Below the pieces are notes generated by a model. The model searched no databases, was not told the origin of the DNA, and saw only the letters and a program-made list of their open reading frames with translations. 64,000 nucleotides of DNA, from positions 280,075 through 344,074 of the forward strand of contig NZ_LMDU01000001.1 of NCBI RefSeq assembly GCF_001425165.1. The letters are read 5' to 3'. The position numbers and the translations under genes were made by a program. The stretch comes from Pelomonas sp. Root405 (GTDB lineage: Bacteria; Pseudomonadota; Gammaproteobacteria; Burkholderiales; Burkholderiaceae_C). Below are positions 19,246 to 34,678 of the stretch, in pieces (position 1 is the first letter of the stretch; the number at the start of each line of letters is the position of its first letter).

Positions 19246-19944
19246 ATGACTGCCCCTGCCACCGCCACGCCTCAACGCCGCTCGCCCGCCGGACCCAAGG
19301 CCGAGCAGCGCGTGCGCGACATCCTGCGCGTGGGCCGCGAGGTGTTCGCCGAGCGCGGCTACGAGCGCGCAACGACGACCGAGATCGCCCAGCGCCTGGC
19401 CATCTCCGAGGCCACCGTCTTCACCTATTTCCGCGGCAAGCGCGAGCTGTGCATGCGCGTCATCCAGGACTGGTACGACGAGATCATCGCCGCCATCGAG
19501 GCGGGCCTGCCGCGCGAGGCTTCGGTGCGCGAACAGCTGGAGTTCGTCGTCTTGACCCATCTGCGTCTCTTCCTGATCCAGGGCACTGGGCTGTGTGCGT
19601 TGGTGCTGTCGGAAGGCCGGACCAAAGGCCAGGACCTCGGCGAAGGCTTCGTCGAACTGCAGCGCCGCTACACCGCGCCGCTGATGGACCTGCTGTCACG
19701 CGGCCAGGAGGCCGGCGACGTGCGGCGCGATATTCCGCTGCGTCTGCTGCGCTCGCTGGTGTTCGGGCCGATGGAGCACATGCTGTGGGAGGTCGTCATT
19801 ACGGGCCGCCAGATCGATGTCGAGGCCAGCGCCCGCGATCTCGTCGCGCTGCTGTGGCCGGCCCTGCAGGCACCTGACCAGGAGCTGCACAAGCTGCGCC
19901 GCCTGCGCAGCCAGCTGCAGCAGGCGCTGTCAGCAAGTGAATGA
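19246..19944 (+). CDS. TetR/AcrR family regulator of the leucine/biotin cluster
   Basis: 232 residues. The N-terminal helix-turn-helix is clear (ATTTEIAQRLAISEATVFTYFRGKRELCMRVI, about 44-75); the C-terminal ligand domain is not assignable. It diverges from liuB. In betaproteobacteria a TetR regulator, LiuQ, is known to control liu genes, so this may be its counterpart (inference). CAGAAT at 19231-19236 lies only 9 bases before the ATG, suggesting a leaderless transcript. Confidence 0.9.
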   Translation: MTAPATATPQRRSPAGPKAEQRVRDILRVGREVFAERGYERATTTEIAQRLAISEATVFTYFRGKRELCMRVIQDWYDEIIAAIEAGLPREASVREQLEFVVLTHLRLFLIQGTGLCALVLSEGRTKGQDLGEGFVELQRRYTAPLMDLLSRGQEAGDVRRDIPLRLLRSLVFGPMEHMLWEVVITGRQIDVEASARDLVALLWPALQAPDQELHKLRRLRSQLQQALSASE

Positions 19945-20211
19945 CTGCACCAGCACCGTCTCGCAGACCTTGAACATCAGCCAGGCGGTCATCGCGCCCA
20001 CGGACGAGATCGTCAGCTCCAGCAGCTGACGCAGCCCGCCGTCCTGCAGCGCCTGCCAGCCGTGTTCCGACAGCAGCGCCGCATTCGCGCCCACCAGCCG
20101 CACCAGGTCCAGCGTTAGCAGGCCGAAGGCCATGAAAGCCAGCACCATCAGCCCGAAGCAGGCGAGGCGGTGCCGGCGCAGCCAGCGCGTGAAGCTCGAA
20201 ATCGTGAACAT
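19930..20211 (-). CDS. Small two-helix membrane protein
   Basis: 93 residues. One membrane helix near 17-40 (LACFGLMVLAFMAFGLLTLDLVRLV) and a second near 66-86 (LELTISSVGAMTAWLMFKVCETVLV), with a short polar stretch (SEHGWQALQDGGLRQ) between. I recall similar short proteins in other Burkholderiales but no assigned function. Its stop overlaps the TetR stop region by 15 bases, and its start faces the FecR gene. Confidence 0.65.
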   Translation of the reverse strand: MFTISSFTRWLRRHRLACFGLMVLAFMAFGLLTLDLVRLVGANAALLSEHGWQALQDGGLRQLLELTISSVGAMTAWLMFKVCETVLVQSFTC

Positions 20212-20288
20212 TGCGCGCGCTCCTCCGGTGTTCGGCCGTGTCCGGCGTGGCTAGTATTCGACATTCCCGCCAGGGAAGGGAGGCTGCA

Positions 20289-21926
20289 ATGAAAGCAATG
20301 AGAGTGTGGCTCGCCATGGGCCTGCTGCTGCTGGGTTGTGCCGGCGCGCGTGCGCAGGCCGAAGGCGCCGACGCCGATTGGCGCTACCGCATCCAGCCGG
20401 GTGACACGCTGATCACGCTGACCGAAGCCTGGCTGGCGCCGCCCAGGACCTGGCGCGACCTGCAGAAGCTCAACCGCGTGCCCGACCCGCTGCGACTGAT
20501 GCCCGGCTCGACGCTGCGCATGCCCGTGGCCTGGCTGAAGCGCGAAGCCAGCGTCGCCGAAGCCGTGTTCGTGCGCGGCCAGGTCACGCGCCAGCGCGGC
20601 GCCGCCACCGAGGCGCTGGCGGCAGACAGCAAGCTGCAAGGCGGCGACCGCATCCGCACCGGCGCCCAATCCAGCGCCAGCCTGCGCTTTGCCGACGGCT
20701 CGCGGTTGCTGATCCCGCCTGACAGCGACGTCATGCTGGAGCAGTTGTTGGTGCTCGGCCGCGGCGCCATTCCGGCGGTGCGCATCGGCGTGCAGCAGGG
20801 CGGTGCCGACAGCCGCGTCGCGCCGAACTCGCAGCGCGTGCCGCTGTACGACGTGCGCACACCGCATGTCAACCTGGGCGTGCGCGGCACCGAGTTCCGC
20901 GTTCAGACGGCTGGGGCGCAAAGCCGCATGCAGGTGCTGTCGGGCGCCGTGCAGGCCGACGGCCTTGGCGCCGCCGTGGCGGCAGGCCAGGGCCTGCTGG
21001 CCGAGGGCGCGGCGCGCAACGTTGCGCCGCTGCTGGCGGCACCCGATCTGTCGGGCCTGGTCGGTGTGGCGGAGCGGCTGCCGCTTCACCTGAGCTGGGT
21101 CGGCGGGCCGACCGGCGCGGTCACCTGGCGTGCCCAGCTCTATCCGCGCGGCGACTTCGACCGCCTGCTGCTGGACGCGACCGTGGGCGAACCGGCGGTG
21201 ACCTGGCCCGAGGCTCGCGAGCTGGCGGACGGTGACTACATGCTGCGGGTGCGCGCCGTCGATGCGCGCGGCCACGAAGGCGCGGCGGCCGATGCGGTCG
21301 TGCGCCTGCAGGCCCGCCCCGAGCCGCCCTTCATCCAGGCGCCGGCCGCTGGCGCCGTCAGCTACACCGGCGGCATGGGGCTGGCGTGGACGCGCAACAC
21401 CGCAGCGCCCGCTGTGCGGCTGCAAATCGCGCGCGATGCCGGCTTCAAGGACCTGGTCTTGCAGCCGCCCCCCATCGACGCAGCGACCCATGAGGCCAGG
21501 CTGCCGGACGGCCTGTATCACTGGCGCATCGCCGCCGTCGAGGCCGGTGGCCGCGCCGGACCGTTCAGCGACGCGCAGACGTTCGAGCTGAAGCCGCCGC
21601 CGCCCGCCCCGCCGCCGGCCGAGCCGGAGGTCAGCGGCGACCAGTTGAAGCTGCGTTGGCGCGCCGACGCGGGCGTCGTGCGCTACGAGCTGGAGTGGTC
21701 CAAGGCAGACAGCTTCGACCGTATGGAAGGTAGCGACCTGCAGCGCATCGCCACCGACAAGCCCGAGGTGACGTTGCCCAAGCCCTCGCCGGGCAAATAC
21801 TTCCTGCGGGCGCGCGCCTTCAACGCGGCCGGTGCAGCCGGCCCCTGGGGGCAGACGCAGATGATCGAAGTGCCCTATCCGCGCTGGCTGTGGCTGCTGC
21901 CGCTGCTGCTTGTCCCGCTGCTATGA
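20289..21926 (+). CDS. LysM-FecR domain exported protein
   Basis: 545 residues from the ATG at 20289, preceded by GGGAGG; the frame is open to 20211 but the signal peptide (VWLAMGLLLLGCAGARAQA) fixes the start. Order: LysM-like domain (YRIQPGDTLITLTEAWL... LMPGSTLRMP), FecR-like beta domain (VRGQVTRQRG... GDRIRTGAQSSASLRFADGS... VRTPHVNLGVRGTEFRV), then fibronectin-like repeats, a proline-rich linker and a C-terminal hydrophobic tail. It probably senses or binds the cell wall in the periplasm. Its stop overlaps or abuts the following CHASE2 kinase, a common partner of LysM-FecR proteins. Confidence 0.85.
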   Translation: MKAMRVWLAMGLLLLGCAGARAQAEGADADWRYRIQPGDTLITLTEAWLAPPRTWRDLQKLNRVPDPLRLMPGSTLRMPVAWLKREASVAEAVFVRGQVTRQRGAATEALAADSKLQGGDRIRTGAQSSASLRFADGSRLLIPPDSDVMLEQLLVLGRGAIPAVRIGVQQGGADSRVAPNSQRVPLYDVRTPHVNLGVRGTEFRVQTAGAQSRMQVLSGAVQADGLGAAVAAGQGLLAEGAARNVAPLLAAPDLSGLVGVAERLPLHLSWVGGPTGAVTWRAQLYPRGDFDRLLLDATVGEPAVTWPEARELADGDYMLRVRAVDARGHEGAAADAVVRLQARPEPPFIQAPAAGAVSYTGGMGLAWTRNTAAPAVRLQIARDAGFKDLVLQPPPIDAATHEARLPDGLYHWRIAAVEAGGRAGPFSDAQTFELKPPPPAPPPAEPEVSGDQLKLRWRADAGVVRYELEWSKADSFDRMEGSDLQRIATDKPEVTLPKPSPGKYFLRARAFNAAGAAGPWGQTQMIEVPYPRWLWLLPLLLVPLL

Positions 21927-21936
21927 AACCCTTGCC

Positions 21937-24318
<2,382 letters not shown>

Positions 24319-24342
24319 GGCCGATCGGCCCACGCAGCCCTG

Positions 24343-24401
24343 TGCGGGAAGTCAGCCCCTAGTTCGGCTGCTGCGATTGCGCCACAGCCTGACTTCCCGC
24401 A
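24343..24401. repeat. 13-base perfect inverted repeat with 33-base loop
   Basis: TGCGGGAAGTCAG (24343-24355) and its exact complement CTGACTTCCCGCA (24389-24401) flank a 33-base loop that includes a smaller GGCTG/CAGCC pairing (24366-24370 / 24385-24389). It lies 25 bases after the CHASE2 kinase and 117 bases before the TonB receptor. No T-run follows, so it is not a standard terminator. Confidence 0.7.
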
Positions 24402-24517
24402 GGGGCGGTCGCGGTGAGGGCGGCTCAAAACTTCTTGGCGTCAGGGCAGAACAGCCGCGCCGCGGCAAGGGTCGGGGGCGACCTTGAGCGACAGCCCCAA
24501 CGCAACGAGGAGCAACC

Positions 24518-27259
24518 ATGCAGAACAACCGCCACACCCGCCTGGCGCTGGCCTTGCTGGCCGCCGGCATCGCCGGCCCGGCGCTGGCCCAGCAGCAGCT
24601 CGACCGCATCTCCATCACTGGCTCGTCGATCAAGCGCGTCGAGTCCGAGACGGCCCTGCCCGTCACGGTGCTGACTCGCGACCAGATCGAGAAGACCGGC
24701 GCCACCAATGTCGAGGACATCCTGCGCCGCATCGGCGCCAACGCGGCGCTGCAATCGGACACGACCCAGGGCGCGGGCTATGCGCAGAGCTTTGCCAACC
24801 TGCGCGGCCTCGGCCCCAACTCGACGTTGGTGCTGCTCAACGGCCGCCGCCTGGCCAACTTCGCCTTCGGCTCCATCGGCGGCAACTCGTCGGTGGACCT
24901 CAACAGTATTCCCTTCGCGGCCATCGACCGCATCGAGGTGCTGCGCGATGGCGCCTCGGCCGTCTATGGCACCGACGCCGTCGGCGGCGTCATCAACTTC
25001 ATCACCCGCAAGGACTATGAAAAGGGCTCGCTGACGCTGAGGTATGGCGAGCCCGAGGAGGGTACCGGCGGCAAGGAGAGCGGCGCCTCCATCGCCTTCG
25101 GCATGGGCGGCCTCAAGACCGATGGCTACAACCTGCTGCTGACCGCCAACGTCAAGAAGCAGACCAAGCTCAGCGCCATCGACCAGAAGTGGTATCTGCG
25201 CGGCCTGACCGAGATCCCGGGCTCCGACCCGCCGACCTCGGGCCGCTCCTTCCCGGGCCGCCTGGTCGACTTCAACATCACGCCGGGCGCCTACGCCAAT
25301 GCGGGCGCAGGTTTCAGCCCCTGTGACCCCGACTTCAACACCATCCAGACGCTGGCCGCGACAACGCCCAACGGCACGCCGATCAAGCGCTGCCGCTTCA
25401 TCTATCCGGCAATGCAGGAGAACCTGCCCGACTCGAAGAAGGCCGACGCCTTCGGCCGTCTGACCTTCGACATGGGCGGCGAGTCGCAGCTCTTCTTCGA
25501 GGGCAGCTATGCGCGCAGCGAAGGCATCGGCCGCACGGCTTCCGTGCCCATCGACTCGACCGCCGGCCACGTCAAGCCCGATGGCACCTACCCGTCCTTC
25601 GCGCTGCCCATCTCCAGCAAGTATTTCCCCGCGGCGCTGCTGACCAGTCTCGGCTACACGCCGGCCCAGTTCGACACGCTCGGCGGCGGCTTCACCGAGA
25701 TCGCGATGCGCTCGGTGCCGCTGGGCCCGCGCACCAACAACACGCTCAATGAACAGACCCGCTTCGTCGCCGGCGCCAGCGGCGTCTTCGACCGCTGGGA
25801 CTATGACGTCGGCCTGACGGTGTCGCAGGCCAAGGGGACGCTGGACTACTTCAACTACCTGCACGAAGGCCGCTTCATCACCGAGCTTGCCTCGGGCGTC
25901 ATCAACCCCTTCGGCCCGCAGGACGCCGCGGGTCTGGCAGCGCTCGACCGCGCCCGCATGGAAGGCCCGATGCGCCGCTCCAAGAGCACCACCTATGCCT
26001 TCGATGCCAAGGCCAGCCGGGAAGTGATGAGCATGGCCGGCGGCCCGATGATGCTGGCCCTCGGCACCGACCTGCGCAAGGAAAAGGCCAAGGACCGCGC
26101 CGTCAACCCCGACTACGAGCAGGGCCTGCACATCGGCGGCGAGGGCACGGTGCCCAACACCACCGCGTCGCGCAGCATCTATGCCGTCTTCGGCGAGGTG
26201 GCGATGCCCTTCGCCAAGGGCTGGGAGGCGACCGTCGCCGCCCGCTACGACCACTACAGCGACTTCGGCAGCACCTTCAACCCGCGGGCGGCGCTGCGCT
26301 TCCAGCCCAGCAAGGCGGTGCTGTTGCGCGCCAGCATGGGCACGGGTTTCCGCGCGCCGACGCTGTGGGACGTCAACAGCCCGACGGCCTTCACCAACAC
26401 CGCCAATTCCCTGGTTGACCCGCAATGCCCGCCCGGCCAGGCCGGCGACCCGCGCTGCGAAACGCAGTTCAACGTGCGCCTGTCCAGCGACCCGACGCTC
26501 AAACCCGAGAAGTCGCGCCAGTACGCCGTCGGCGCCGTCTTCGAGCCCGTGCGCGACCTGTCCATCGCTCTCGACTACTGGCACATCCAGAAGAAGGACC
26601 AGATCGGCGTCATCGGCGGCGACGCCATCATGGCCGACGCGACGCTCTATCAGCGCTACCTCGGGCGGGTCAATCGCCAGGCCAATGGCTTCATCAGCTT
26701 CATCGAGACGCCCGTCGAGAACCTCGGCGAGCTTCAGACGAACGGCATCGACGTCGATGTGAAGACCAGCTGGAACTTCGGCAGCCTGGGCCGCCTGGGC
26801 GCCAGCTTTGCCGGCACCTATGTCAACGAGTGGAAGCAGCAGAACGGCAAGGGCACGCCCTTCGTCTCCTATGCGGGCACGGCCGGCGACGGTGCGGGCG
26901 TCCAGCCGGTGCCCGAGTGGCAGCACACGCTGGGTCTGGACTGGAACCTGGGCAACTGGAACGTCACGCTGGAGAACGTCTACATCAAGGGCTGGACCGA
27001 GTCGGCCGGCTTGGTCGAGGCCAATGTCGGTCCGGCCGTCGAGTACAAGGTCAAGGACAGCAGCCGCTGGAACATGGCGGTGGGCTGGAAGCCCATGCCG
27101 GCACTGGCGTTGCGCGTCGGTGCGCGCAACCTGCTCGACCAGGACCCGCCGTTCACCGCGGTGTCCAGCTACGGCTCGCATGTGACCGGTTATGCCGGCT
27201 CCTTCGTCGACCCGCGCGGGCGCTTCTGGTACCTCACCGCCAGCTACCAGTTCAAGTAG
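24518..27259 (+). CDS. TonB-dependent outer-membrane receptor
   Basis: 913 residues with a signal peptide (LALALLAAGIAGPALAQ), a short N-terminal stretch (ISITGSSIKRVESETALPVTVLT), the plug domain (about 45-165: VEDILRRIG, NLRGLGPNSTLVLLNGRRL, IDRIEVLRDGASAVYGTDAVGGVINFITR) and a 22-strand-type barrel ending in an aromatic C-terminus (FWYLTASYQFK). It imports a large substrate across the outer membrane using TonB energy. The plug style is that of the Xanthomonas/Caulobacter-type receptors, many for carbohydrates or unknown ligands; no FecA-type signalling extension is evident. Stands alone with its own terminator. Confidence 0.93.
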   Translation: MQNNRHTRLALALLAAGIAGPALAQQQLDRISITGSSIKRVESETALPVTVLTRDQIEKTGATNVEDILRRIGANAALQSDTTQGAGYAQSFANLRGLGPNSTLVLLNGRRLANFAFGSIGGNSSVDLNSIPFAAIDRIEVLRDGASAVYGTDAVGGVINFITRKDYEKGSLTLRYGEPEEGTGGKESGASIAFGMGGLKTDGYNLLLTANVKKQTKLSAIDQKWYLRGLTEIPGSDPPTSGRSFPGRLVDFNITPGAYANAGAGFSPCDPDFNTIQTLAATTPNGTPIKRCRFIYPAMQENLPDSKKADAFGRLTFDMGGESQLFFEGSYARSEGIGRTASVPIDSTAGHVKPDGTYPSFALPISSKYFPAALLTSLGYTPAQFDTLGGGFTEIAMRSVPLGPRTNNTLNEQTRFVAGASGVFDRWDYDVGLTVSQAKGTLDYFNYLHEGRFITELASGVINPFGPQDAAGLAALDRARMEGPMRRSKSTTYAFDAKASREVMSMAGGPMMLALGTDLRKEKAKDRAVNPDYEQGLHIGGEGTVPNTTASRSIYAVFGEVAMPFAKGWEATVAARYDHYSDFGSTFNPRAALRFQPSKAVLLRASMGTGFRAPTLWDVNSPTAFTNTANSLVDPQCPPGQAGDPRCETQFNVRLSSDPTLKPEKSRQYAVGAVFEPVRDLSIALDYWHIQKKDQIGVIGGDAIMADATLYQRYLGRVNRQANGFISFIETPVENLGELQTNGIDVDVKTSWNFGSLGRLGASFAGTYVNEWKQQNGKGTPFVSYAGTAGDGAGVQPVPEWQHTLGLDWNLGNWNVTLENVYIKGWTESAGLVEANVGPAVEYKVKDSSRWNMAVGWKPMPALALRVGARNLLDQDPPFTAVSSYGSHVTGYAGSFVDPRGRFWYLTASYQFK

Positions 27260-27286
27260 GCGGGGCGCGGCGCGCGTACATCGATC

Positions 27287-27310
27287 AGGGGCTCCGCAGA
27301 GCCCCTTTTT
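27287..27310 (+). terminator. Rho-independent terminator of the TonB receptor gene
   Basis: Perfect 8-base stem AGGGGCTC / GAGCCCCT around the tetraloop CGCA, running into five T residues. It lies 28 bases after the receptor stop. Confidence 0.92.
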
Positions 27311-27370
27311 GCTGCCGTCTTGGCGGGCAGTTATCGTTTGCCCTCAACTGCCGAACCGAACGCCTGCCGC

Positions 27371-31126
<3,756 letters not shown>

Positions 31127-31191
31127 CTGATGTACTGGACGACCGCTTCTCGCTAGAGTCGCTCGCTTCCCACCCCCTGCCAGGAGCTCCC

Positions 31192-31647
31192 ATGATCAAC
31201 ATGACCGTCAACGGTCGCGCCGTCTCGCTGGACGCCGACCCCGACATGCCCCTGCTGTGGGCAGTGCGAGAGGAGCTGCAGCTGACCGGCAGCAAGTTCG
31301 GCTGCGGCGCGGCCCAGTGCGGCGCCTGCACCATGCATGTGGCCGGTGCGCCGGTGCGCAGCTGCCTGACGCCGATCTCGTCGGTGCAGGGCCCCGTGAC
31401 CACCATCGAGGGCATCGCCACCGACAAGGTCGGCCAGGCGGTGCAGGCGGCCTGGGTCGAGCATGACGTGGCCCAGTGCGGCTACTGCCAGAGCGGCCAG
31501 GTCATGAGCGCCGTTGCGCTGCTCAAGGGCAACAAGAAGCCCACTGACGCGCAGATCGACGCGGCCATGGCCGGCAACATCTGCCGCTGTGGCACCTACA
31601 CCCGCATCCGCGCCGCCATCCATGCGGCCGCGGCCAAGATCGCTTGA
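31192..31647 (+). CDS. iorA: 2Fe-2S subunit of a molybdenum hydroxylase (IorA-like)
   Basis: 151 residues, standard for the small subunit of isoquinoline 1-oxidoreductase/aldehyde dehydrogenase-type enzymes. First cluster: Cys residues in FGCGAAQCGACTMHV and VRSC; second cluster: QCGYCQSGQVM and NICRCGTYTRI. It passes electrons from the molybdenum cofactor of the large subunit, encoded 10 bases downstream. CAGGAG lies before the ATG. The true substrate of the complex is not evident. Confidence 0.92.
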   Translation: MINMTVNGRAVSLDADPDMPLLWAVREELQLTGSKFGCGAAQCGACTMHVAGAPVRSCLTPISSVQGPVTTIEGIATDKVGQAVQAAWVEHDVAQCGYCQSGQVMSAVALLKGNKKPTDAQIDAAMAGNICRCGTYTRIRAAIHAAAAKIA

Positions 31648-31657
31648 GGAGGCTGCC

Positions 31658-33883
31658 ATGCTGAATCCCCGTCGCATCGACCAAGTCATTACCGGTGGCC
31701 TCTCCCGCCGCGCTTTCGTCACCACCACCGTCGGCGGCGCCGTCGGCCTGGCGCTGTTGCCCGGCGTCGTCACGGCGCAGGGCGCGCCTGCCAAGCCCGG
31801 CGCCAAGCCGACCGAGCAGCCGCTGGCCTTCGTCACCATCGCCAAGGACGGCACCACCACCATCCTGTGCAACCGCATGGACATGGGGCAAGGCATCGAG
31901 ACCGGCCTGGCCATGATCTGCGCCGAGGAGTTGGACGCCGACTGGAGCAAGGTGCGCACCGGCTTTGGCGACCAACGTGGCGAATACGTCGACCCGCTGT
32001 TCGGCATGCACCTGACCGGTGGCTCCAACTCGGTGAAGAACAGCTACCAGCAATACCGCGAGCTGGGCGCGCGCAGCAAGGCCATGCTGGTGGCCGCTGC
32101 GGCGCAGGCCTGGGGTGTGCCGGCGGCTTCGCTGAAGGCGGAGAACGGGGTCATTTCGGGCGGCGGCAAGAGCGCCGGCTATGGCGAATTCTTCGACGCG
32201 GCGATGAAGCTGCCGGTACCCGAGGCCGTCGCGCTGAAGGACCCCAAGACCTTCAAGCTGATCGGCCAGCCGACGACGCTGGTCGTCGCCAAGGACAAGA
32301 GCACCGGCGCCCAGGCCTACGGCATCGATGTGCAGCTGCCCGGCATGGCGGTGGCCGTCATCCAGCGCCCGCCGGTCTTCAACGGCAAGATCGCCAAGCT
32401 CGACCTGGCCGAGGCGATGAAGGTCAAGGGCGTCAAGGCCGTGGTGCCGGTCACGCTGGACCGCGGCGGCCAGGGCGTGGCCGTCGTGGCCAGCGGCTAC
32501 TGGGCGGCCAAGAAGGGCCGCGATGCGCTGAAGGTCGATTGGGACCTGGGCGGCGTCGCCAAGGCCGACACCGCGGCGCTCACCAAGCAATACCTGGCCC
32601 TCGCCAAGACGCCCGGCACGCCGGCACCCAAGCCCGAGTTCCAGGCCGACGTGAGCGGCTGGAGCAAGGCGCCGAAGAAGATCACGGCCGACTTCGTCTT
32701 CCCCTACCTGAACCATGCGCAGATGGAGCCGCTGGCCTGCACGGTGGACCTGAAGGCCGACCGCTGCGACGTCTATTACGCGGCGCAGATGCCCGGCCTC
32801 GACGCGATGGCCATCGCCAAGACGGTGGGCTTGAAGCCCGAGCAGGTGCAGATCAACGTGCAGATGGCCGGCGGCGGCTTTGGCCGGCGTGCGACACCCG
32901 CGAGCGAATGGCCGCGCGAGGCGGCCGCGGTCGCTGTCGCGCTGGCGCAGGCCGGCCAGCGCATGCCGGTCAAGGTGATCTGGAGCCGCGAGGACGACGT
33001 CAAGGCCGGCTACTACCGGCCGATGACCGTGCACCGCGCCGAGATCGGCTTCGACGCAGCCGGCAAGGTGGCCGGCTGGCAGCACCGCATCGTCAGCCAG
33101 AGCATCCTGAAGGGCTCGCCGCTGGAGGGCTTCGGCTACCAGAAGGGCGTGGACGGCACGACCACCGAGGGCATGCGCGACCCCTATGCCATCCCGATGA
33201 ACCTCAGCGTGCACCACCCCGACGTCAACGTGCCGGTGCTGTGGTGGCGCTCCGTGGGCGCCACGCACACGGCCTATGTCATGGAGACGCTGGTCGACGA
33301 GATCGCCTTCGCCACCAAGCAGGACCCGGTCGCCTACCGCATGAAGTTGATGGACGGCAACGCCAAGGCCGACCGCCACCGCGCGGCGCTGCAGGCCGCC
33401 GTCGACAAGAGCGGTTATGGCAAGCGCAAGCTGAAAGCCGGCCAGGCCTGGGGCGTGGCCCTGCACGAGAGCTTCGAGTCCGTCGTCGCCTATGTCGTCG
33501 TGGCCAGCATGAAGGGCAAGGGCAAGGACCGCCAGCCGGTGCTGCAGGAAGTGCATGCCGGCGTGCACTGCAACCTTTGCATCAACCCGCGCGCCGTCGA
33601 AACCCAGGTGCAGGGCGCCGCCATCATGGCGCTGGCGACGACGATGCCCACGCACCATGTCACCTTCAAGGACGGCGTTGTCGAGCAGAACAACTTCTAC
33701 GACATGGCCATGCCGCGCATCACCGATGCGCCCAAGGTGATGACGGTCAGCGTCGTGCCCAGCAACGACCCGCCCAAGGGCATGGGCGAGCCGGGCCTGC
33801 CGGCGCTGGCACCGGCGCTCGCGAATGCGGTCGCTCGGCTGACAGGCAAGCGCCAGCGCGAGCTGCCGTTCAGCTTCGCCTAG
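31658..33883 (+). CDS. iorB: Molybdopterin-binding subunit of a molybdenum hydroxylase (IorB-like)
   Basis: 741 residues from the ATG at 31658 (GGAGG 8 bases upstream; the longer frame overlaps iorA). A twin-arginine leader (SRRAFVTTTVGGAVGLALLPG) shows export with the small subunit. Cofactor-binding blocks: NRMDMGQGIETGLAM, NHAQMEPLACTV, AGGGFGRRA, and the C-terminal GEPGLPALAPALANAV with the catalytic Glu. The xanthine-oxidase family with fused halves and Tat export is typical of membrane-linked aldehyde or N-heterocycle hydroxylases. No cytochrome subunit or XdhC chaperone is adjacent. Confidence 0.93.
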   Translation: MLNPRRIDQVITGGLSRRAFVTTTVGGAVGLALLPGVVTAQGAPAKPGAKPTEQPLAFVTIAKDGTTTILCNRMDMGQGIETGLAMICAEELDADWSKVRTGFGDQRGEYVDPLFGMHLTGGSNSVKNSYQQYRELGARSKAMLVAAAAQAWGVPAASLKAENGVISGGGKSAGYGEFFDAAMKLPVPEAVALKDPKTFKLIGQPTTLVVAKDKSTGAQAYGIDVQLPGMAVAVIQRPPVFNGKIAKLDLAEAMKVKGVKAVVPVTLDRGGQGVAVVASGYWAAKKGRDALKVDWDLGGVAKADTAALTKQYLALAKTPGTPAPKPEFQADVSGWSKAPKKITADFVFPYLNHAQMEPLACTVDLKADRCDVYYAAQMPGLDAMAIAKTVGLKPEQVQINVQMAGGGFGRRATPASEWPREAAAVAVALAQAGQRMPVKVIWSREDDVKAGYYRPMTVHRAEIGFDAAGKVAGWQHRIVSQSILKGSPLEGFGYQKGVDGTTTEGMRDPYAIPMNLSVHHPDVNVPVLWWRSVGATHTAYVMETLVDEIAFATKQDPVAYRMKLMDGNAKADRHRAALQAAVDKSGYGKRKLKAGQAWGVALHESFESVVAYVVVASMKGKGKDRQPVLQEVHAGVHCNLCINPRAVETQVQGAAIMALATTMPTHHVTFKDGVVEQNNFYDMAMPRITDAPKVMTVSVVPSNDPPKGMGEPGLPALAPALANAVARLTGKRQRELPFSFA

Positions 33884-34083
33884 TCTTGTCCAGGGGCCGG
33901 CGTATAGCCGGCCTCGATCAATGCGGCGACCAGCGTCTCGCGGGGCAGGGCGCTGTCGACCGCGGCACTGCGGGTGGGCAGGTCGATCTCGACGCCGGCC
34001 CGTGAATCGGCCGCCTTCAGCGCGTCGGTGATGGCGGCCACGCAGTGGCCGCAGCTCATGTCGGGCAAGGTGAAGTGGTGCAT
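33880..34083 (-). CDS. Heavy-metal-associated (HMA) domain protein
   Basis: 67 residues from the ATG at 34083 (upstream in-frame starts exist to 34134). Single ferredoxin-like HMA domain with M-S-C-G-H-C metal site (residues 9-14) and the late EAGYTPAP strand. CopZ-like proteins ferry Cu(I) or other soft metals. The stop overlaps the iorB stop by 4 bases on the opposite strand, and the start diverges from the FMN reductase gene. No metal ATPase is nearby. Confidence 0.85.
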   Translation of the reverse strand: MHHFTLPDMSCGHCVAAITDALKAADSRAGVEIDLPTRSAAVDSALPRETLVAALIEAGYTPAPGQD

Positions 34084-34123
34084 CGCTGGCATCATGCCCT
34101 CATCCTCTCCTGCGGTACCCGCC

Positions 34124-34678
34124 ATGCACATCATTGCCCTCAGCGGCGCGCTGCGTCGCGCCTCCTACAACACCGCCCTGCTGCGCGCGGCCATCGCGTT
34201 GGCGCCCGAGGGCGTGACCATCGAGCTGCGCACGCTGCACGGCATTCCGCTCTACGACGGCGACGTCGAGGCCGTCGGCATCCCCGAGGCCGTCACGACG
34301 CTGCGCGAGGCCATCCGCGCCGCCGACGCGCTGTTGATCAGCACGCCCGAGTACAACAACGCCATTCCCGGCGTTTTGAAGAACGGTTTGGACTGGCTGT
34401 CGCGCCCGAGCGGCGAGGGCGCCAAGCTGTTCGGCGGCAAACCCACTGGACTGATGGGCGCCACGCCCGGCGGGTTCGGCACCGTGCAGTCGCAGGACGC
34501 GATGCTGTCGGTGTTTCGTACTTTCGGCAGCGATTTCTGGATGGGCGGGCGGCTGATGGTGTCCAAGGCGGGCACCGTGTTCGACGCCGACGGCCAGCTC
34601 GTCGACGAGAAGGTGCGCGAGCAATTGCAGCGCTTCGTGCATGGCTTCGTCGACTTCGTGAAGCGGAGGCAAGCATGA
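34124..34678 (+). CDS. NADPH-dependent FMN reductase
   Basis: 184 residues from the ATG at 34124. Flavodoxin-like fold with the FMN phosphate loop SGALRRASYNTALLRAA at the N-terminus and the signature ISTPEYNNAIPGVLKNGLDWLSRP. Relatives include chromate, quinone and azo reductases. Its stop overlaps the pirin start (ATGA), so they are expressed together. Confidence 0.92.
   Translation: MHIIALSGALRRASYNTALLRAAIALAPEGVTIELRTLHGIPLYDGDVEAVGIPEAVTTLREAIRAADALLISTPEYNNAIPGVLKNGLDWLSRPSGEGAKLFGGKPTGLMGATPGGFGTVQSQDAMLSVFRTFGSDFWMGGRLMVSKAGTVFDADGQLVDEKVREQLQRFVHGFVDFVKRRQA

Noticed and set aside
31523-33658. 711-residue antisense frame over iorB
   Set aside because: Sense strand encodes a complete Tat-exported molybdenum subunit; the antisense product is low-complexity.
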